The notes under the pieces are model-generated. The model was not told the origin of the DNA, did not search any database, and worked only from the letters and a program-made list of their open reading frames with translations. A stretch of DNA of 64,000 nt from Pseudoalteromonas ulvae UL12 (GTDB lineage Bacteria > Pseudomonadota > Gammaproteobacteria > Enterobacterales > Alteromonadaceae), in assembly GCF_014925405.1 (NCBI RefSeq), contig NZ_AQHJ01000028.1:124001-188000 (forward strand). Direction: 5' to 3'. Shown one piece after another: positions 18,540 to 28,293 of this stretch. Made by a program: the position numbers and the translations under genes. The stretch's first letter is position 1. Each line of letters starts with the position of its first letter.

Positions 18540-19007
18540 GTGTTTAGTGATATATGGTTTATTAAAAGTGGTTTAGCCAGATCATGTTTTAGTGATATGA
18601 ATGGCAAAGATCATACTTGGCAGCTATATTTTCGCGGAAAAAGTAAACATGGTTTAAACCACTTTATGGACGATAGTATAAGCTTTTCTGAAAAAACAGG
18701 GTCAATGCTTAACTTTGAAATTCTTGAAGATTCGGTTTTTTATGTAGCGTCTCTGGAAGAGCTTGATAAGTTTATATCACAAGAAAAAAAATGGGAGCGT
18801 TTAGCGAGAATATGGATACATGACACCTATTATTCCGCAACATACAAACGTGTCCTTTCTCTCATGTCAGAGACTGCTGCCGAAAGATATGATCGTTTAC
18901 TTGACGAATACCCTCTTATATTTAATGAAGTTAAGTCATATCATATAGCCTCTTATCTCGGTGTCGCTCCCCAGACATTGAGTAAATTAAAAAATGAATC
19001 TAAGTGA
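18540..19007 (+). CDS. 5'-truncated Crp/Fnr-like regulator in a cassette
   Basis: The reading frame encodes the middle and C-terminal part of a Crp-like cyclic-nucleotide-binding regulator: FSDIWFIKSGLARSCFSDMNGKDHTWQLYF in the beta-roll, then the dimerisation helix and a short HTH (IASYLGVAPQTLSKLKNESK). Homologous coding continues upstream of GTG 18540 (KKPTTVHHAGEVF) but meets the attC 8 boundary at 18500. About 40 N-terminal residues of the family are therefore missing. The gene was cut when the cassette formed. Whether the fragment is expressed is unknown; only non-standard or internal starts are available. Confidence 0.7.
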   Translation: MFSDIWFIKSGLARSCFSDMNGKDHTWQLYFRGKSKHGLNHFMDDSISFSEKTGSMLNFEILEDSVFYVASLEELDKFISQEKKWERLARIWIHDTYYSATYKRVLSLMSETAAERYDRLLDEYPLIFNEVKSYHIASYLGVAPQTLSKLKNESK

Positions 19008-19059
19008 ATGAATTTTAGTATTCAGTTGTTTACCATGTGTTTTTCAATGGAGATTAACA

Positions 19060-19182
19060 ATGAATACCTTACAAAAATTTAAAAGCCAACATGAACAAAG
19101 CTCCCTGTTTTACATTGGCAACATCTGGAGTGTAATTAGCGCCACTGAGCCTAACGTTATGCATACATGGGGAACATCATGA
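19060..19182 (+). pseudogene. Truncated start of an isocitrate-lyase/PEP-mutase-like gene
   Basis: ATG 19060 follows a good GGAG site and reads MNTLQKFKSQHEQSSLFYIGNIWSVISAT, like the N-terminus of PEP-mutase-family proteins. After about 28 residues it runs into a GCCTAACGTTATGC junction and stops at 19182, overlapping the start of the next gene. It is a fragment caught between cassette boundaries. The family call rests on about 28 residues. Confidence 0.55.
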
Positions 19183-19610
19183 TAGAACTTACGCAGATAG
19201 GTGCACAACTCATCTTTATTGGAATTGTCTTTTTCCTTGCCGGTTTAATACAAGGAGCATTGATACCAACTGTAAAAAATTCCCGTATGGCTCTTTCTGG
19301 TCACTTGACTGCTGTTCAGTGCGGAATGGCCCTGGCGATCTTTGGTGTTATCTGGTCGCTGATTGAGCTGCCTTTATCTTTAGAAATTTTTGTGGCTTAT
19401 GGTTCAGCATTGGGGTTCATACTTATTTGGCTGGGAATAACTATTGCGTCGGTAACAGGTGCAAGTAAAGCGCTTCCAATCGCTGGCGTTGGATTTTCAG
19501 CAACCGTCACTACCGAATTTACGGTTAAGATTATGGTACGTACTGGGTCACTACTATCACTAATCGCCTGTACTTTGTTGGCTTTTGGATTACTGCCAAT
19601 ACTTCGGTAA
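19179..19610 (+). CDS. HabA-like four-helix membrane protein (hydroxylaminobenzene mutase family)
   Basis: A 143-residue protein with four membrane helices (about 8-28, 45-65, 70-92 and 118-138). QGALIPTVKNSRMALSGHLTAVQCGMALAIFGVIW matches the pattern of hydroxylaminobenzene mutases, where NPRMxLSxHL precedes a second helix. HabA converts hydroxylaminobenzene to aminophenol, but most homologues have no tested activity. ATG 19179 has GGGGA five bases upstream; 19167 is an alternative. It starts 23 bases after a G^TT junction at 19156 and so looks like a cassette inserted inside another. Confidence 0.7.
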   Translation: MIELTQIGAQLIFIGIVFFLAGLIQGALIPTVKNSRMALSGHLTAVQCGMALAIFGVIWSLIELPLSLEIFVAYGSALGFILIWLGITIASVTGASKALPIAGVGFSATVTTEFTVKIMVRTGSLLSLIACTLLAFGLLPILR

Positions 19611-19621
19611 TCGTAATGGAT

Positions 19622-19680
19622 GTATAACAACGCCATCCAAACGACCTCCTTCCGTCTCGCTTTTTGGGATTGGTGTAAAT
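19622..19680 (+). other. Degenerate short attC-like site
   Basis: GTATAACAACGCCATCCAAACG can pair with CGCTTTTTGGGATTGG, leaving unpaired bases, in about 59 bp. The R' side (GTGTAAA) has lost the GTT core. The R''-like ATGTATAAC mirrors the GTTATGCAT at 19156 with one mismatch, so this is probably the attC of the inserted HabA-like cassette. Confidence 0.55.
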
Positions 19681-19717
19681 TTAATATAACAAGAGACTAT
19701 GGCGTCAATAGCTAATT

Positions 19718-20674
<957 letters not shown>

Positions 20675-20702
20675 CTAACTCTTGCTTGCATAATGCGGGT
20701 TC

Positions 20703-20843
20703 GAGACCCAGTAGACTATTCGAGTGTGATGCTTGGAGTCTTTTGTGGCGTTCATTCTTGTTATCGGTCTCTCAACAGAGGATCCATCGCTTAATCGAAC
20801 TACCACAAAAGAGAGCTTTAGTTGCAGCTAAAGCCTGGGTCTC
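20703..20843 (-). ncRNA. Candidate bridge RNA of IS110 copy B
   Basis: Has the same paired segments and loop sequences as copy A, shifted by 11,224 bp. The GATTAAGCGA strand agrees at 8 of 10 positions with the left flank of this insertion site, read on the minus strand up to the CT core (GTTTAAGCAA). UAACAAG is fully complementary to CTTGTTA. Confidence 0.65.
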
Positions 20844-20999
20844 ACATTACCCGAACTTGGTTTAAAAGAATAATTAGATGGGTTTATTATCCATACAAGT
20901 TGCTTAAACGGAATAAAAACAGTTGGTTATCGCTGCGCGATTTTAACCAACCATTTTTATCCGCTTAGCAAGGCGTTAGCTACCTAAAGGAGTCTTACC

Positions 21000-21317
21000 T
21001 TGCTCTTCGCTGTTTTATTTATTCCTTGTTTAATTTGGGTATTGATAGATCAAAGAATAAAGAGAAAGCTTTGGAACAATCGTGGTGGCGATAAACTTAG
21101 AGTTTTTAAAACACGCTATAGCTCATATAAGGAATTCAATAGCACCTTTAATCTACTGTTATATTTTAACCTTTTCGATTCTAAAGTTATGGCTCAAGTT
21201 CGAAACCCAGAGCAAAAGAGGTTACTGAAAAAGTTAAAGGTAAATACCGTTATAGCATTGGTAAATATGGTTATAGTATTCGCAGCCATCGACATTGCTC
21301 GTGCATACGGTAGCTAA
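21000..21317 (+). CDS. 105-residue cassette membrane protein, unknown
   Basis: TTG start at 21000 with AAAGGAG seven bases upstream. An N-terminal hydrophobic segment (MLFAVLFIPCLIWVLIDQR) is followed by a basic loop (RIKRKLWNNRGG), a polar middle and a C-terminal helix (VNTVIALVNMVIVFAAIDIARAYGS). Two membrane segments are likely. The stop codon lies in GGTAGCTAAC, which mirrors the cassette start GTTAGCTACC, so the cassette limits are 20976 and 21318. I recognise no family. Confidence 0.68.
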   Translation: MLFAVLFIPCLIWVLIDQRIKRKLWNNRGGDKLRVFKTRYSSYKEFNSTFNLLLYFNLFDSKVMAQVRNPEQKRLLKKLKVNTVIALVNMVIVFAAIDIARAYGS

Positions 21318-21321
21318 CAAG
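21309..21321 (+). other. Remnant of attC site 10 (R'' box only)
   Basis: GGTAGCTAAC is the exact reverse complement of the cassette start at 20975, followed by AAG and then unrelated sequence. The rest of the attC is missing, and the break comes right after AACAAG, the same point used by the two IS copies. Confidence 0.7.
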
Positions 21322-21329
21322 GAGTTTAC

Positions 21330-21713
21330 ATGAATACTTGGATTTTCATTGCAGGAATAATCGCTTTGTTTACATCCTGCGTACATATCTTCGCGGGACA
21401 AATTGATCCTGTTAGACCTTTTCTTAAATCAGATTTGGCAGACATCCCTAAAGCAACGCTGCTAGCCTGTTGGCATATGGTATCAGCTATTCTTGTTCTT
21501 TGTGGGCTTGTATTAACTTTCGTTGGTTGGTTTAACTTAGACTCATTTCAAAATGTGGTCATCGGAATATCTGTATCCTTCATCACGTTTTCATTTGTAT
21601 TTATTGGTGTCGGTTGGTACTTTTTCAAACTTAAATCGTTTATAAAATTACCTCAATGGATGTTACTTTTACCTATTGGCGTTTTAGGCGTAATCGGGGT
21701 CATGTCATCATAA
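21330..21713 (+). CDS. 127-residue four-helix membrane protein at the array end
   Basis: Four hydrophobic helices at about 1-20, 45-66, 75-98 and 105-125. The product opens MNTWIFIAGIIALFTSCVHIFAGQIDPVRPFL. Its ribosome site AAGGAG (21319-21324) is formed partly by the AAG left from the broken attC 10. The stop overlaps an R''-like TCATAAC, so this was probably the last cassette of the array, with both its upstream and downstream attC parts lost. The family is unknown to me. Confidence 0.68.
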   Translation: MNTWIFIAGIIALFTSCVHIFAGQIDPVRPFLKSDLADIPKATLLACWHMVSAILVLCGLVLTFVGWFNLDSFQNVVIGISVSFITFSFVFIGVGWYFFKLKSFIKLPQWMLLLPIGVLGVIGVMSS

Positions 21714-21760
21714 CAATAGCAAAAGACTAGGCATCAATACCTTTTTGAAAAACCACAATA
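21711..21760 (-). repeat. Decayed end of an IS110-like element
   Basis: TAACAATAGCAAAAGACTAG and the following GCATCAATACCTTTTTGAAA resemble the left end of the intact copies (TAACAAGAGACTATGGCGTC, then AATAGCTAATTTTAAACTT). No transposase sequence follows, so this looks like an eroded end marking the array border. The similarity is partial. Confidence 0.4.
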
Positions 21761-21818
21761 GAGGCTCTAATTTTAATTAATCACTTCATGTTTTGTTGGC
21801 TCACATGGCAGCTTTTGA

Positions 21819-22472
21819 TCACATAGCACCTCGGCCAAATAATACTGCTGGAATGGTTTTTAGCAGTATTTTGATGTCGAGCCATAAAGAAAGGTTATTA
21901 ATATAAAATAAGTCCAGTCGTATCCAATGATCAAAGTTTGCATTGTCTCGAGCACTGATCTGCCAAAGCCCTGTGATCCCTGGTTTTAGTTCTCGGCGGA
22001 TCACATGCCATTGACTCATGTTTTTATCTTCATAAACAGGTAAGGGGCGTGGGCCAACTAAACTCATATCGCCAATCAGTACGTTAATCAACTGGGGGAG
22101 TTCATCCAAACTGCTTTTACGAATAAAATGGCCAAAAGGGGTGATCCTTGGGTCATCATTCATTTTAAACGCAGGGCCATCTCGCTCATTTTGAATGAGT
22201 AAAGCCGCTTTTAATTGCTCTGCATCAACCACCATAGAGCGGAATTTATACATTTTAAATGGCACACCGCCTTTACCTGCTCTAATTTGCGTAAACATAA
22301 CAGGACCTGGCATTAACAACTTAATGCCAATAGCAGCCAAAATAAACAATGGCGATAATAGGATGATTAAAAAACCAGCACCAAGAAAATCCATTGTTTG
22401 TTTCCACCAAGGAGATTTAATTGTGAAATGAGGCTGTAAATTTTGTACCACATAGGGTTTATTATCTTTCAT
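21819..22472 (-). CDS. Bacterial sugar transferase (undecaprenyl-phosphate glycosylphosphotransferase)
   Basis: A 217-residue membrane enzyme that transfers a sugar-1-phosphate to undecaprenyl phosphate, the first step of exopolysaccharide or O-unit assembly. It has one N-terminal hydrophobic segment (DFLGAGFLIILLSPLFILAAIGIKLL) and then the catalytic signature: KMYKFRSMVVDAE, the DDPRITPFGHFIRKSSLDELPQLINVL block, GDMSLVGPRPLPVYE and PGITGLWQISAR. This is the short WcaJ/WbaP C-terminal form without the extra membrane domain. It lies 9 bases downstream of the PilZ gene in one operon, suggesting c-di-GMP control of polysaccharide initiation. Confidence 0.93.
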   Translation of the reverse strand: MKDNKPYVVQNLQPHFTIKSPWWKQTMDFLGAGFLIILLSPLFILAAIGIKLLMPGPVMFTQIRAGKGGVPFKMYKFRSMVVDAEQLKAALLIQNERDGPAFKMNDDPRITPFGHFIRKSSLDELPQLINVLIGDMSLVGPRPLPVYEDKNMSQWHVIRRELKPGITGLWQISARDNANFDHWIRLDLFYINNLSLWLDIKILLKTIPAVLFGRGAM

Positions 22473-22481
22473 AAATTGTCT

Positions 22482-23201
22482 TTATTGTGGCGCAAACGTG
22501 ACGGCAAAACCTTGCCCAATACTGCGGATCACATGACCTTTGGCCAAGATTTTTATATCTAAACTCGAACCTGAGTTCAGCTCGGTTAATGGCAGGGTAA
22601 ACTCAAATTCAATCTCTGTTTCGTCATCTATTTGTCTATCGCTGATAATAAAAGCACCTGAAGAAGAGATATTCAATGTTTGGGCACTGAGCGTGTGCAT
22701 TTCATCGGCTTGTTTGATTGATAGCTGTGCATTGAGTAACAAAGGTAGTCTTTCTTGTACGCGTTTATTGGCTATCTTGTTCATTGCTGGGGGGCGAGGC
22801 AAGCTGTCTGGATAGACGTTGATACTATGCTTAAACTCAGATAATAGCTCAAATTCTTGAGCAATACGGGTTAAGAAAGATTTCGCCCCTTCAAGTGGTG
22901 TATTAAATAAATAGATGGCCAAATGAGTCTCGTCAAAAAAGCCAATTTCATCAATGACACGGTTGAGCTTGGTCAGGTGTTTGACGAGAGCTTCACATAA
23001 TGGGCAATAAATACCCGTTGGCAGCGCAAATAATACTAAAGAAAACGGGTTACTCAGTCGATCGGCTCTGATTTTTTCTTTATTCAACATGTGCTGGAAC
23101 TCTGCAACAGATAACACGCTAGGGATATTGTTTCGGATATGTTCCTTTTTTGAGGCAAAAAACTGTTGCAGCAATAACCCTAATGACCCCGTTGTTTGCA
23201 T
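22482..23201 (-). CDS. PilZ-domain protein with degenerate GGDEF-like N-terminus
   Basis: A 239-residue protein. About residues 140-239 form a PilZ domain: KRVQERLPLLLNAQLSI, then the SAQTLNISSSGAFI element (family pattern D/N-x-S-x-x-G). The RxxxR-type motif is present as RVQER. Residues 25-125 resemble a decayed GGDEF domain (EFQHMLNKEKIRADRLSNPFSLVLF) without GG(D/E)EF. It likely senses cyclic di-GMP and acts on the sugar transferase encoded 9 bases downstream. The c-di-GMP binding is inferred from the motif. Confidence 0.82.
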   Translation of the reverse strand: MQTTGSLGLLLQQFFASKKEHIRNNIPSVLSVAEFQHMLNKEKIRADRLSNPFSLVLFALPTGIYCPLCEALVKHLTKLNRVIDEIGFFDETHLAIYLFNTPLEGAKSFLTRIAQEFELLSEFKHSINVYPDSLPRPPAMNKIANKRVQERLPLLLNAQLSIKQADEMHTLSAQTLNISSSGAFIISDRQIDDETEIEFEFTLPLTELNSGSSLDIKILAKGHVIRSIGQGFAVTFAPQ

Positions 23202-23555
23202 TGAAGCTAGCCTATAAATATATAATTTTCATAGCAAGTATAGCCAAACATTCGTTTCACGGATGTATTCATACATTTTTCATGTATAAAAAAACGCTAT
23301 GTAAAAAACGGTCTTTTCCTTTTAAATTATTGATTGTTAGTTTTTTCAGTTAAGCAAAGTAAAGTGCATATGGACTTGAGCCACTTTCACTTTGTAAGCA
23401 TGAATGGTTTTATTTTGTAGAGATTTTCGCGGGGGATTAATAAATACGCTGCAATTGATATTGCAGCGTATGCTGTGAACCAAAAATTACTTTTTAAAGA
23501 CTTATCCTATTAAGCGCAGCTAATCGAGTTTACAGTGTCTAATCGGTTCAATAGG
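23202..23555. other. Intergenic region with one stem-loop, no gene
   Basis: Holds the promoter side of the PilZ operon and the 3' side of the chemotaxis gene. ATACGCTGCAA at 23444-23454 and TTGCAGCGTAT at 23461-23471 form a perfect 11-bp stem with a 6-base loop, read into TTTATTAAT on the minus strand; it may terminate the chemotaxis transcript weakly. Confidence 0.6.
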
Positions 23556-24752
23556 CTAGACAGAAAAAGCTTTTACAGCGCCAATCAAATCACGGGATTC
23601 AGTGGATGCGTGTTTTGCTTTGTTTTTCACGCCAACTAAGGAGTCGCTTAACTCCATCGCATTGCCATTAATTGAAGTGATACTGCTTGAGATCCTTTCA
23701 GATAGGTTTGTTTGAATGTTGGCAGAATTGGCAATCATTCTAATTTGAGAATCAAGGTTATTGATTGCCTCATTGAGGTTTTCAAAGCTATTGAGCATGG
23801 AACTGGCGTTTGTTTCAACCTCATTGACAGTGGTGTGACTGTCGCTTACCAATGTATTGGCTTCTAATACGGCCGATTGTATATCGTTGATAGTCGCTTG
23901 AATACTGGTTGTGGAGTCAGCGGTGCGCTGGGATAGATTTCTGACTTCATCAGCAACCACGGCAAAACCTCTACCAGCTTCACCAGCACGAGCGGCTTCG
24001 ATTGCAGCGTTAAGTGCAAGTAAGTTTGTTTGCTCTGAAATAGCGCGTATTTCACCACTAATATTGTCAATCGATTTAGCCATTTCATTCAATGATTGTA
24101 CGTTTTTTAATGCGTTATCTAACGAACGTTTTAAATTCAAAATCGAGGAATTACTTGATTTTAATCGTTCTTCATTTTCTTTGCTGACTGAATTGGCCGC
24201 TTTGCTCATATCAACGCAAAACTGTGCATTTGTTTGAATATCATTCGAGCTTGAAATTAGCTCAGTCACTGCTGAGGCGACTTCATTGACTGCATGGGCA
24301 TTTGCACTTACTAATTCACTTGATGAGTCAATCACACCCTCAATATTTTGTACGTCGGTATTTAATGCATTGCTTAAAGTGCCGGTTTTGACTGCAAGTA
24401 GATTGAGAGCACTGACTGCGTCTGTGAGGTTTTTAGCCAAGGTATTAAAACACCAGCAAAAACTGTCTTGTGAGAAATTAATCCGTAAATCCCCTTGCTC
24501 TAACTTTTTAGCGGTCGCGATATAGGCAAGCGTGTATTTTTGCAGGTTTTTACCAATTCTATACATAGTAATTAAAGGAATAGATAAAACAACAAGTAGT
24601 ACCAGCATATCACCAAGGGTAATGTCTGTTTTAAAAACAAATTTTTCGATAAAAATATACAAGCCAACAGAAAGCAGCGTTGCTAAACCACAACTAGCGA
24701 GCATTAATTCTGGTAGTTTTAAAGAAAAAGGCTCTTTAATATTGGAATTCAT
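23556..24752 (-). CDS. Methyl-accepting chemotaxis protein without periplasmic sensor domain
   Basis: A 398-residue receptor. Two close membrane helices (about residues 15-33 and 44-62) leave only a short external loop, so there is no periplasmic ligand domain. A short HAMP-like stretch follows ([20 protein letters not shown]). The signalling tip is classical: [51 protein letters not shown], flanked by long coiled coils. No CheR/CheB-tether pentapeptide is visible at the C-terminus (ends GAVKAFSV). It probably senses an intracellular or membrane cue, or couples to another receptor. Confidence 0.9.
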   Translation of the reverse strand: MNSNIKEPFSLKLPELMLASCGLATLLSVGLYIFIEKFVFKTDITLGDMLVLLVVLSIPLITMYRIGKNLQKYTLAYIATAKKLEQGDLRINFSQDSFCWCFNTLAKNLTDAVSALNLLAVKTGTLSNALNTDVQNIEGVIDSSSELVSANAHAVNEVASAVTELISSSNDIQTNAQFCVDMSKAANSVSKENEERLKSSNSSILNLKRSLDNALKNVQSLNEMAKSIDNISGEIRAISEQTNLLALNAAIEAARAGEAGRGFAVVADEVRNLSQRTADSTTSIQATINDIQSAVLEANTLVSDSHTTVNEVETNASSMLNSFENLNEAINNLDSQIRMIANSANIQTNLSERISSSITSINGNAMELSDSLVGVKNKAKHASTESRDLIGAVKAFSV

Positions 24753-25329
24753 AGTACTAATCCTATTATGGTTCTTTGCAAAAACTGGTTAGAGTCCGAA
24801 TGTGATGTAGTGATGGATAATCAATGGACACAAGTTTGTTAATTGAAATGTTATTCAAGTTAAAAATTATATTAGATTTTAGGAATTTGCCACTTCCTTG
24901 GTGTGTTTAAATTTATTTAAGTTGCGAGTAGTTCTCAAATTTGACCATTTTGAAATTCATATTCGCTTCTTATTTGTGATTTCATCAATTTGGTTACACG
25001 AATGCTTGAAGTTATTGATTGGTGCAAATTTAATTGGATAGAGCAAAGATAGCCTATATGGATGATAGTTATATCTTTAAGAGAGGCGAATAGTAATCTA
25101 ACTAATCAGGTGTATTGTGGATAATGTTATTCACATGGATTAAGAAGTTGGCTGTACCGCTTCTGTACTGTTCGAAGTACAAATCGAATCACAATAAAAA
25201 GGCAAATAGTCGAGATCAGCTTAAATAGGCATCAATGGTTGTTGACTGCCTATTATTTGCTGTTTAGTAAGATATTTTGTGTGACTTCAGAGCAACACGG
25301 TTGCCCACTTTACCTGTGGCGCGTCAAAA
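24753..25329. other. 577-bp AT-rich intergenic region
   Basis: I see no coding frame, RNA-like fold or repeat that I can support. It contains the promoter side of the chemotaxis gene and the 3' flank of the SpoIIAA-like gene. Confidence 0.55.
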
Positions 25330-25710
25330 TCAATCAAACAACCATGTCAGGGCCGAATTTTTATCGTCAAAATATTTAGCTTCACCACTGATAAACCAAT
25401 TAGCAATTTTAGCCATGACTTCTTGCCAAGATTTATGACCATAAATGGCGATTTTACCAAAATCATTATTGTGTTTGAGTCCGAGCTTTAAATCATCCCA
25501 AGCAGCGCGTAGTTCCCAGCCTGTTAGTTCATGGGCATCAATCAGTACATTGACTTTTGGGTGATCTAAGCCGCAAATGGCACTTTCAAGGATGGGAGTA
25601 ATTCTCTGATAATCTTGAAGGGTGAGGGTACCGATTATTTTCAACGATAAAAAGATGTCTTCACCGTGGCGCTCTAAACCGATATTTAAACCGTGGGTTA
25701 TTTTCGACAT
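25330..25710 (-). CDS. SpoIIAA-like (STAS/SEC14-type) protein
   Basis: A 126-residue single-domain protein of the SpoIIAA-like family common in marine bacteria: it opens MSKITHGLNIGLERHGEDIFLSLKIIGTL and has VNVLIDAHELTGWELRAAWDDLKLGLKHNNDFGKIAIYG, then the C-terminal WFISGEAKYFDDKNSALTWL. Members have a STAS-like fold and bind hydrophobic ligands or partner proteins; no function is established here. I chose ATG at 25710 because the upstream extension to 25806 overlaps the asnS terminator and is not family-like. Confidence 0.83.
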   Translation of the reverse strand: MSKITHGLNIGLERHGEDIFLSLKIIGTLTLQDYQRITPILESAICGLDHPKVNVLIDAHELTGWELRAAWDDLKLGLKHNNDFGKIAIYGHKSWQEVMAKIANWFISGEAKYFDDKNSALTWLFD

Positions 25711-25804
25711 AACAGATCTTGCTCTAATTGAATTTTTGTTTGTGAAGCTTAGCAGAGCAAATATTCGCGGCGTTGATCTGACGCAAGATCCTTTAACTAC
25801 AGGC

Positions 25805-25833
25805 AAAAAAAATCGGCATTAAAGCCGATTTTT
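25805..25833 (-). terminator. Intrinsic terminator of asnS
   Basis: AATCGGC/GCCGATT stem with a 6-base loop. On the minus strand it runs into a long T tract, 18 bp after the asnS stop. Confidence 0.8.
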
Positions 25834-25850
25834 CATGTGTTATGTGGGGT

Positions 25851-27248
25851 TTAGTAAGTTGCACTGCCTTTGGTACGTGGGAATGCAATGACATCACGAA
25901 CGTTACCCATACCCGTTACATACGCTACTAAACGCTCGAAGCCTAGGCCAAAACCTGAGTGAGGCACAGTGCCGTATTTACGTAAATCGCGGTACCAAGA
26001 GTAATCTTCTTTATCCAGACCCATTTCTTCAAGACGTGCATCTAATACATCCAAACGCTCTTCACGTTGTGAACCACCGATGATTTCGCCAATGCCTGGG
26101 GCAACAACGTCCATGGCCGCAACCGTTTTACCGTCTTCATTTTGACGCATGTAGAAAGCTTTAATGTCTTTCGGATAGTTTTTGATTACAACAGGTGCTT
26201 CAAAGTGAACTTCTGCTAAGTAGCGTTCGTGTTCAGATTGTAAGTCAACACCCCATTCAACTGGGAACTCAAATTTCTTACCACAGTTTTTAAGGATTTC
26301 GATGGCATCAGTATAATCAACTTGCGCAAAATCTTTTTCTACAAAGCTTTCAAGACGTGAAATAGCTGTTTTTTCGATACGCTGCGCAAAAAACTCCATG
26401 TCATCACGACGTTCAGTCAATACAGCATTAAATACATACTTCAGCATGTCTTCAGCTAATTTAGCGATGTCGTTTAAGTCAGCAAAGGCGACTTCTGGTT
26501 CAACCATCCAAAATTCCGCTAAATGACGCGATGTATTTGAGTTTTCTGCACGGAATGTTGGGCCAAAGGTGTAAATGTTTGACATAGCAGAACAGTAAGT
26601 TTCACCATTTAATTGACCTGATACCGTTAAGAATGCTTCTTTACCGAAGAAATCTTCGCTGTAATCAACATTGCCTTTGTCATCACGAGGCAGGTTTTGC
26701 ATGTCTAACGTTGATACTCGGAACATTTCACCTGCACCTTCACAGTCACTGGCTGTGATGATAGGGGTGCTTATCCAGAAAAATCCACGCTCGTGATAAA
26801 AACGATGGATAGCTTGCGATAAACAGTTACGTACGCGGGTAACTGCACCAATCATGTTAGTGCGTGGGCGTAAGTGGGCATGTTCACGTAAGTATTCAAT
26901 ACTGTGACGTTTTGCTGCCATCGGGTAAGTATCTGGATTTTCGACCATGCCGACGATTTTAACTTCATCAGCTTGGATCTCAAATGATTGACCTTGCCCT
27001 TCTGATGGAACTAATTTACCGGTTACTTCAACAGAGCAACCAGCAGTCAACGTCGTTACTTCATTGTAATTATTGAGCGAATTAGGCACTACAGCTTGAA
27101 TAGGATCAAAACAAGAACCGTCATGAACGGCTAAGAAAGAAATACCTGCTTTTGAGTCGCGACGAGTGCGGATCCAGCCTTTTACTGTGACCTGACTATC
27201 GACTGCAACTGCGCCTTTTAATAGCTGTGCTATTGCGAAATGGCTCAT
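25851..27248 (-). CDS. asnS: Asparaginyl-tRNA synthetase
   Basis: A class IIb synthetase that charges tRNA-Asn. The 465-residue product has the N-terminal OB-fold anticodon-binding domain ([27 protein letters not shown]) and the catalytic core with motif 2 ([21 protein letters not shown]) and motif 3 ([16 protein letters not shown]). It ends [15 protein letters not shown], characteristic of AsnRS. ATG 27248 ([12 protein letters not shown]) gives the family length; the 19-residue extension upstream is not conserved. It is transcribed alone. Confidence 0.97.
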   Translation of the reverse strand: MSHFAIAQLLKGAVAVDSQVTVKGWIRTRRDSKAGISFLAVHDGSCFDPIQAVVPNSLNNYNEVTTLTAGCSVEVTGKLVPSEGQGQSFEIQADEVKIVGMVENPDTYPMAAKRHSIEYLREHAHLRPRTNMIGAVTRVRNCLSQAIHRFYHERGFFWISTPIITASDCEGAGEMFRVSTLDMQNLPRDDKGNVDYSEDFFGKEAFLTVSGQLNGETYCSAMSNIYTFGPTFRAENSNTSRHLAEFWMVEPEVAFADLNDIAKLAEDMLKYVFNAVLTERRDDMEFFAQRIEKTAISRLESFVEKDFAQVDYTDAIEILKNCGKKFEFPVEWGVDLQSEHERYLAEVHFEAPVVIKNYPKDIKAFYMRQNEDGKTVAAMDVVAPGIGEIIGGSQREERLDVLDARLEEMGLDKEDYSWYRDLRKYGTVPHSGFGLGFERLVAYVTGMGNVRDVIAFPRTKGSATY

Positions 27249-27466
27249 TTTCACTCCAATGATTAACGTTGCCTGTAAAATAATGCAAATTGAAAAAAAT
27301 GACATACCAAAGGCATGTCAATAAAAAGGTATCTTACCCTCGAACGGTTGAGAAAAAAACATTTAAAGTGCATTTTAACTATTAATGCTTGAATTTTAAA
27401 CAGTTATAAGCTGATATATGCCTTAGAAGCTGAAAATCATCGATGTGCATATTTTAAGGGGTCAAC

Positions 27467-27811
27467 GTGCAAGAACGCCGTAAGATAAAACTCGACCCAC
27501 TCAAGATAACCATCAGATGGTTAACTTTGTTATGCTGGTTGGTTTTTTTGGCTGCGCTGGTGGCTTTTCATTATGCGCGACCAGAAATTGAATACGGTCT
27601 TATTCGTTACTTTGATTTAAGTGTTCGTAGTACCTGGTTAGGCACTCCCAGAGATGTGTTAATTTTGCTGTTATATGTGTGCAGTGGCTTAAGTCTGGTG
27701 ACCATTTTCTTGAATCGCTTTCGTGCGAGGCGACAAAGTGATAATCTGCGGATTAATTTGATCAGTTTATTGATTATTTCTATTTCATTTCTTTTAGTTG
27801 TCATTTTATAA
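27467..27811 (+). CDS. Conserved small membrane protein, unknown
   Basis: GTG start with AGGGG upstream. The 114-residue product has hydrophobic segments near residues 17-34, 62-80 and 94-113. The central part YARPEIEYGLIRYFDLSVRSTWLGTPRDVLI is polar and lies probably in the periplasm. It ends one base before the start of the N4BP2-like kinase gene, so the two are co-transcribed. No function is known to me. Confidence 0.75.
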   Translation: MQERRKIKLDPLKITIRWLTLLCWLVFLAALVAFHYARPEIEYGLIRYFDLSVRSTWLGTPRDVLILLLYVCSGLSLVTIFLNRFRARRQSDNLRINLISLLIISISFLLVVIL

Positions 27812-27812
27812 C

Positions 27813-28244
27813 ATGAAACAAGTTTTTATATTACGTGGGCTACCTGGTAGTGGCAAAAGCTTTTACGCAGAGCAATTAACAGATGAGCTAGTTAAGGGAG
27901 ATGAGAATCAATTCTTAATTTGTTCTACGGATGATTATTTTTATCAAGAGGGAAGCTATCAGTTTGATAAATTTAAATTACCTGAGTATCACAGCCTCAA
28001 TCTAGCGCGCTTTATCCGTGGATTGGCCCAAGAAATTCCTCTGGTGATTTTAGATAATACCAATATCAAAAAATGGGAATTTTTACCCTACTTAGAAGTC
28101 GCCCATGCGATGGGTTATCAGGTTAAAGAAGTCATTGTTGGTGATATAAAAGATAAATCATTACAGCACCTTTATAGCCAGCGAAACAGCCACGGTGTGG
28201 CACTTAAAACCATTAGTAAAATGGCCTATATGTTTGAATGGTAA
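27813..28244 (+). CDS. N4BP2-like P-loop ATPase/kinase
   Basis: A 143-residue AAA_33/zeta-toxin-like kinase fold: MKQVFILRGLPGSGKSFYAEQL gives Walker A GLPGSGKS near residues 9-16. CSTDDYFYQEGSYQFD matches the STDDYF motif of NEDD4-binding-protein-2-type kinases. LVILDNTNIKKWEFLPYL is the Walker B/NTN motif, and the C-terminus ends HGVALKTISKMAYMFEW. These proteins phosphorylate polynucleotide or small-molecule hydroxyls; the substrate here is unknown. Confidence 0.85.
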   Translation: MKQVFILRGLPGSGKSFYAEQLTDELVKGDENQFLICSTDDYFYQEGSYQFDKFKLPEYHSLNLARFIRGLAQEIPLVILDNTNIKKWEFLPYLEVAHAMGYQVKEVIVGDIKDKSLQHLYSQRNSHGVALKTISKMAYMFEW

Positions 28245-28247
28245 AAA

Positions 28248-28276
28248 GAATGCATCAATAATAAACTGATGCATTC
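28248..28276. terminator. Stem-loop between convergent genes
   Basis: GAATGCATCA and TGATGCATTC form a perfect 10-bp stem with a 9-base loop between the N4BP2-like gene and bioA. The T tracts are poor, so the terminator role is tentative. Confidence 0.5.
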
Positions 28277-28293
28277 CTCTGTCATTTAACGCG

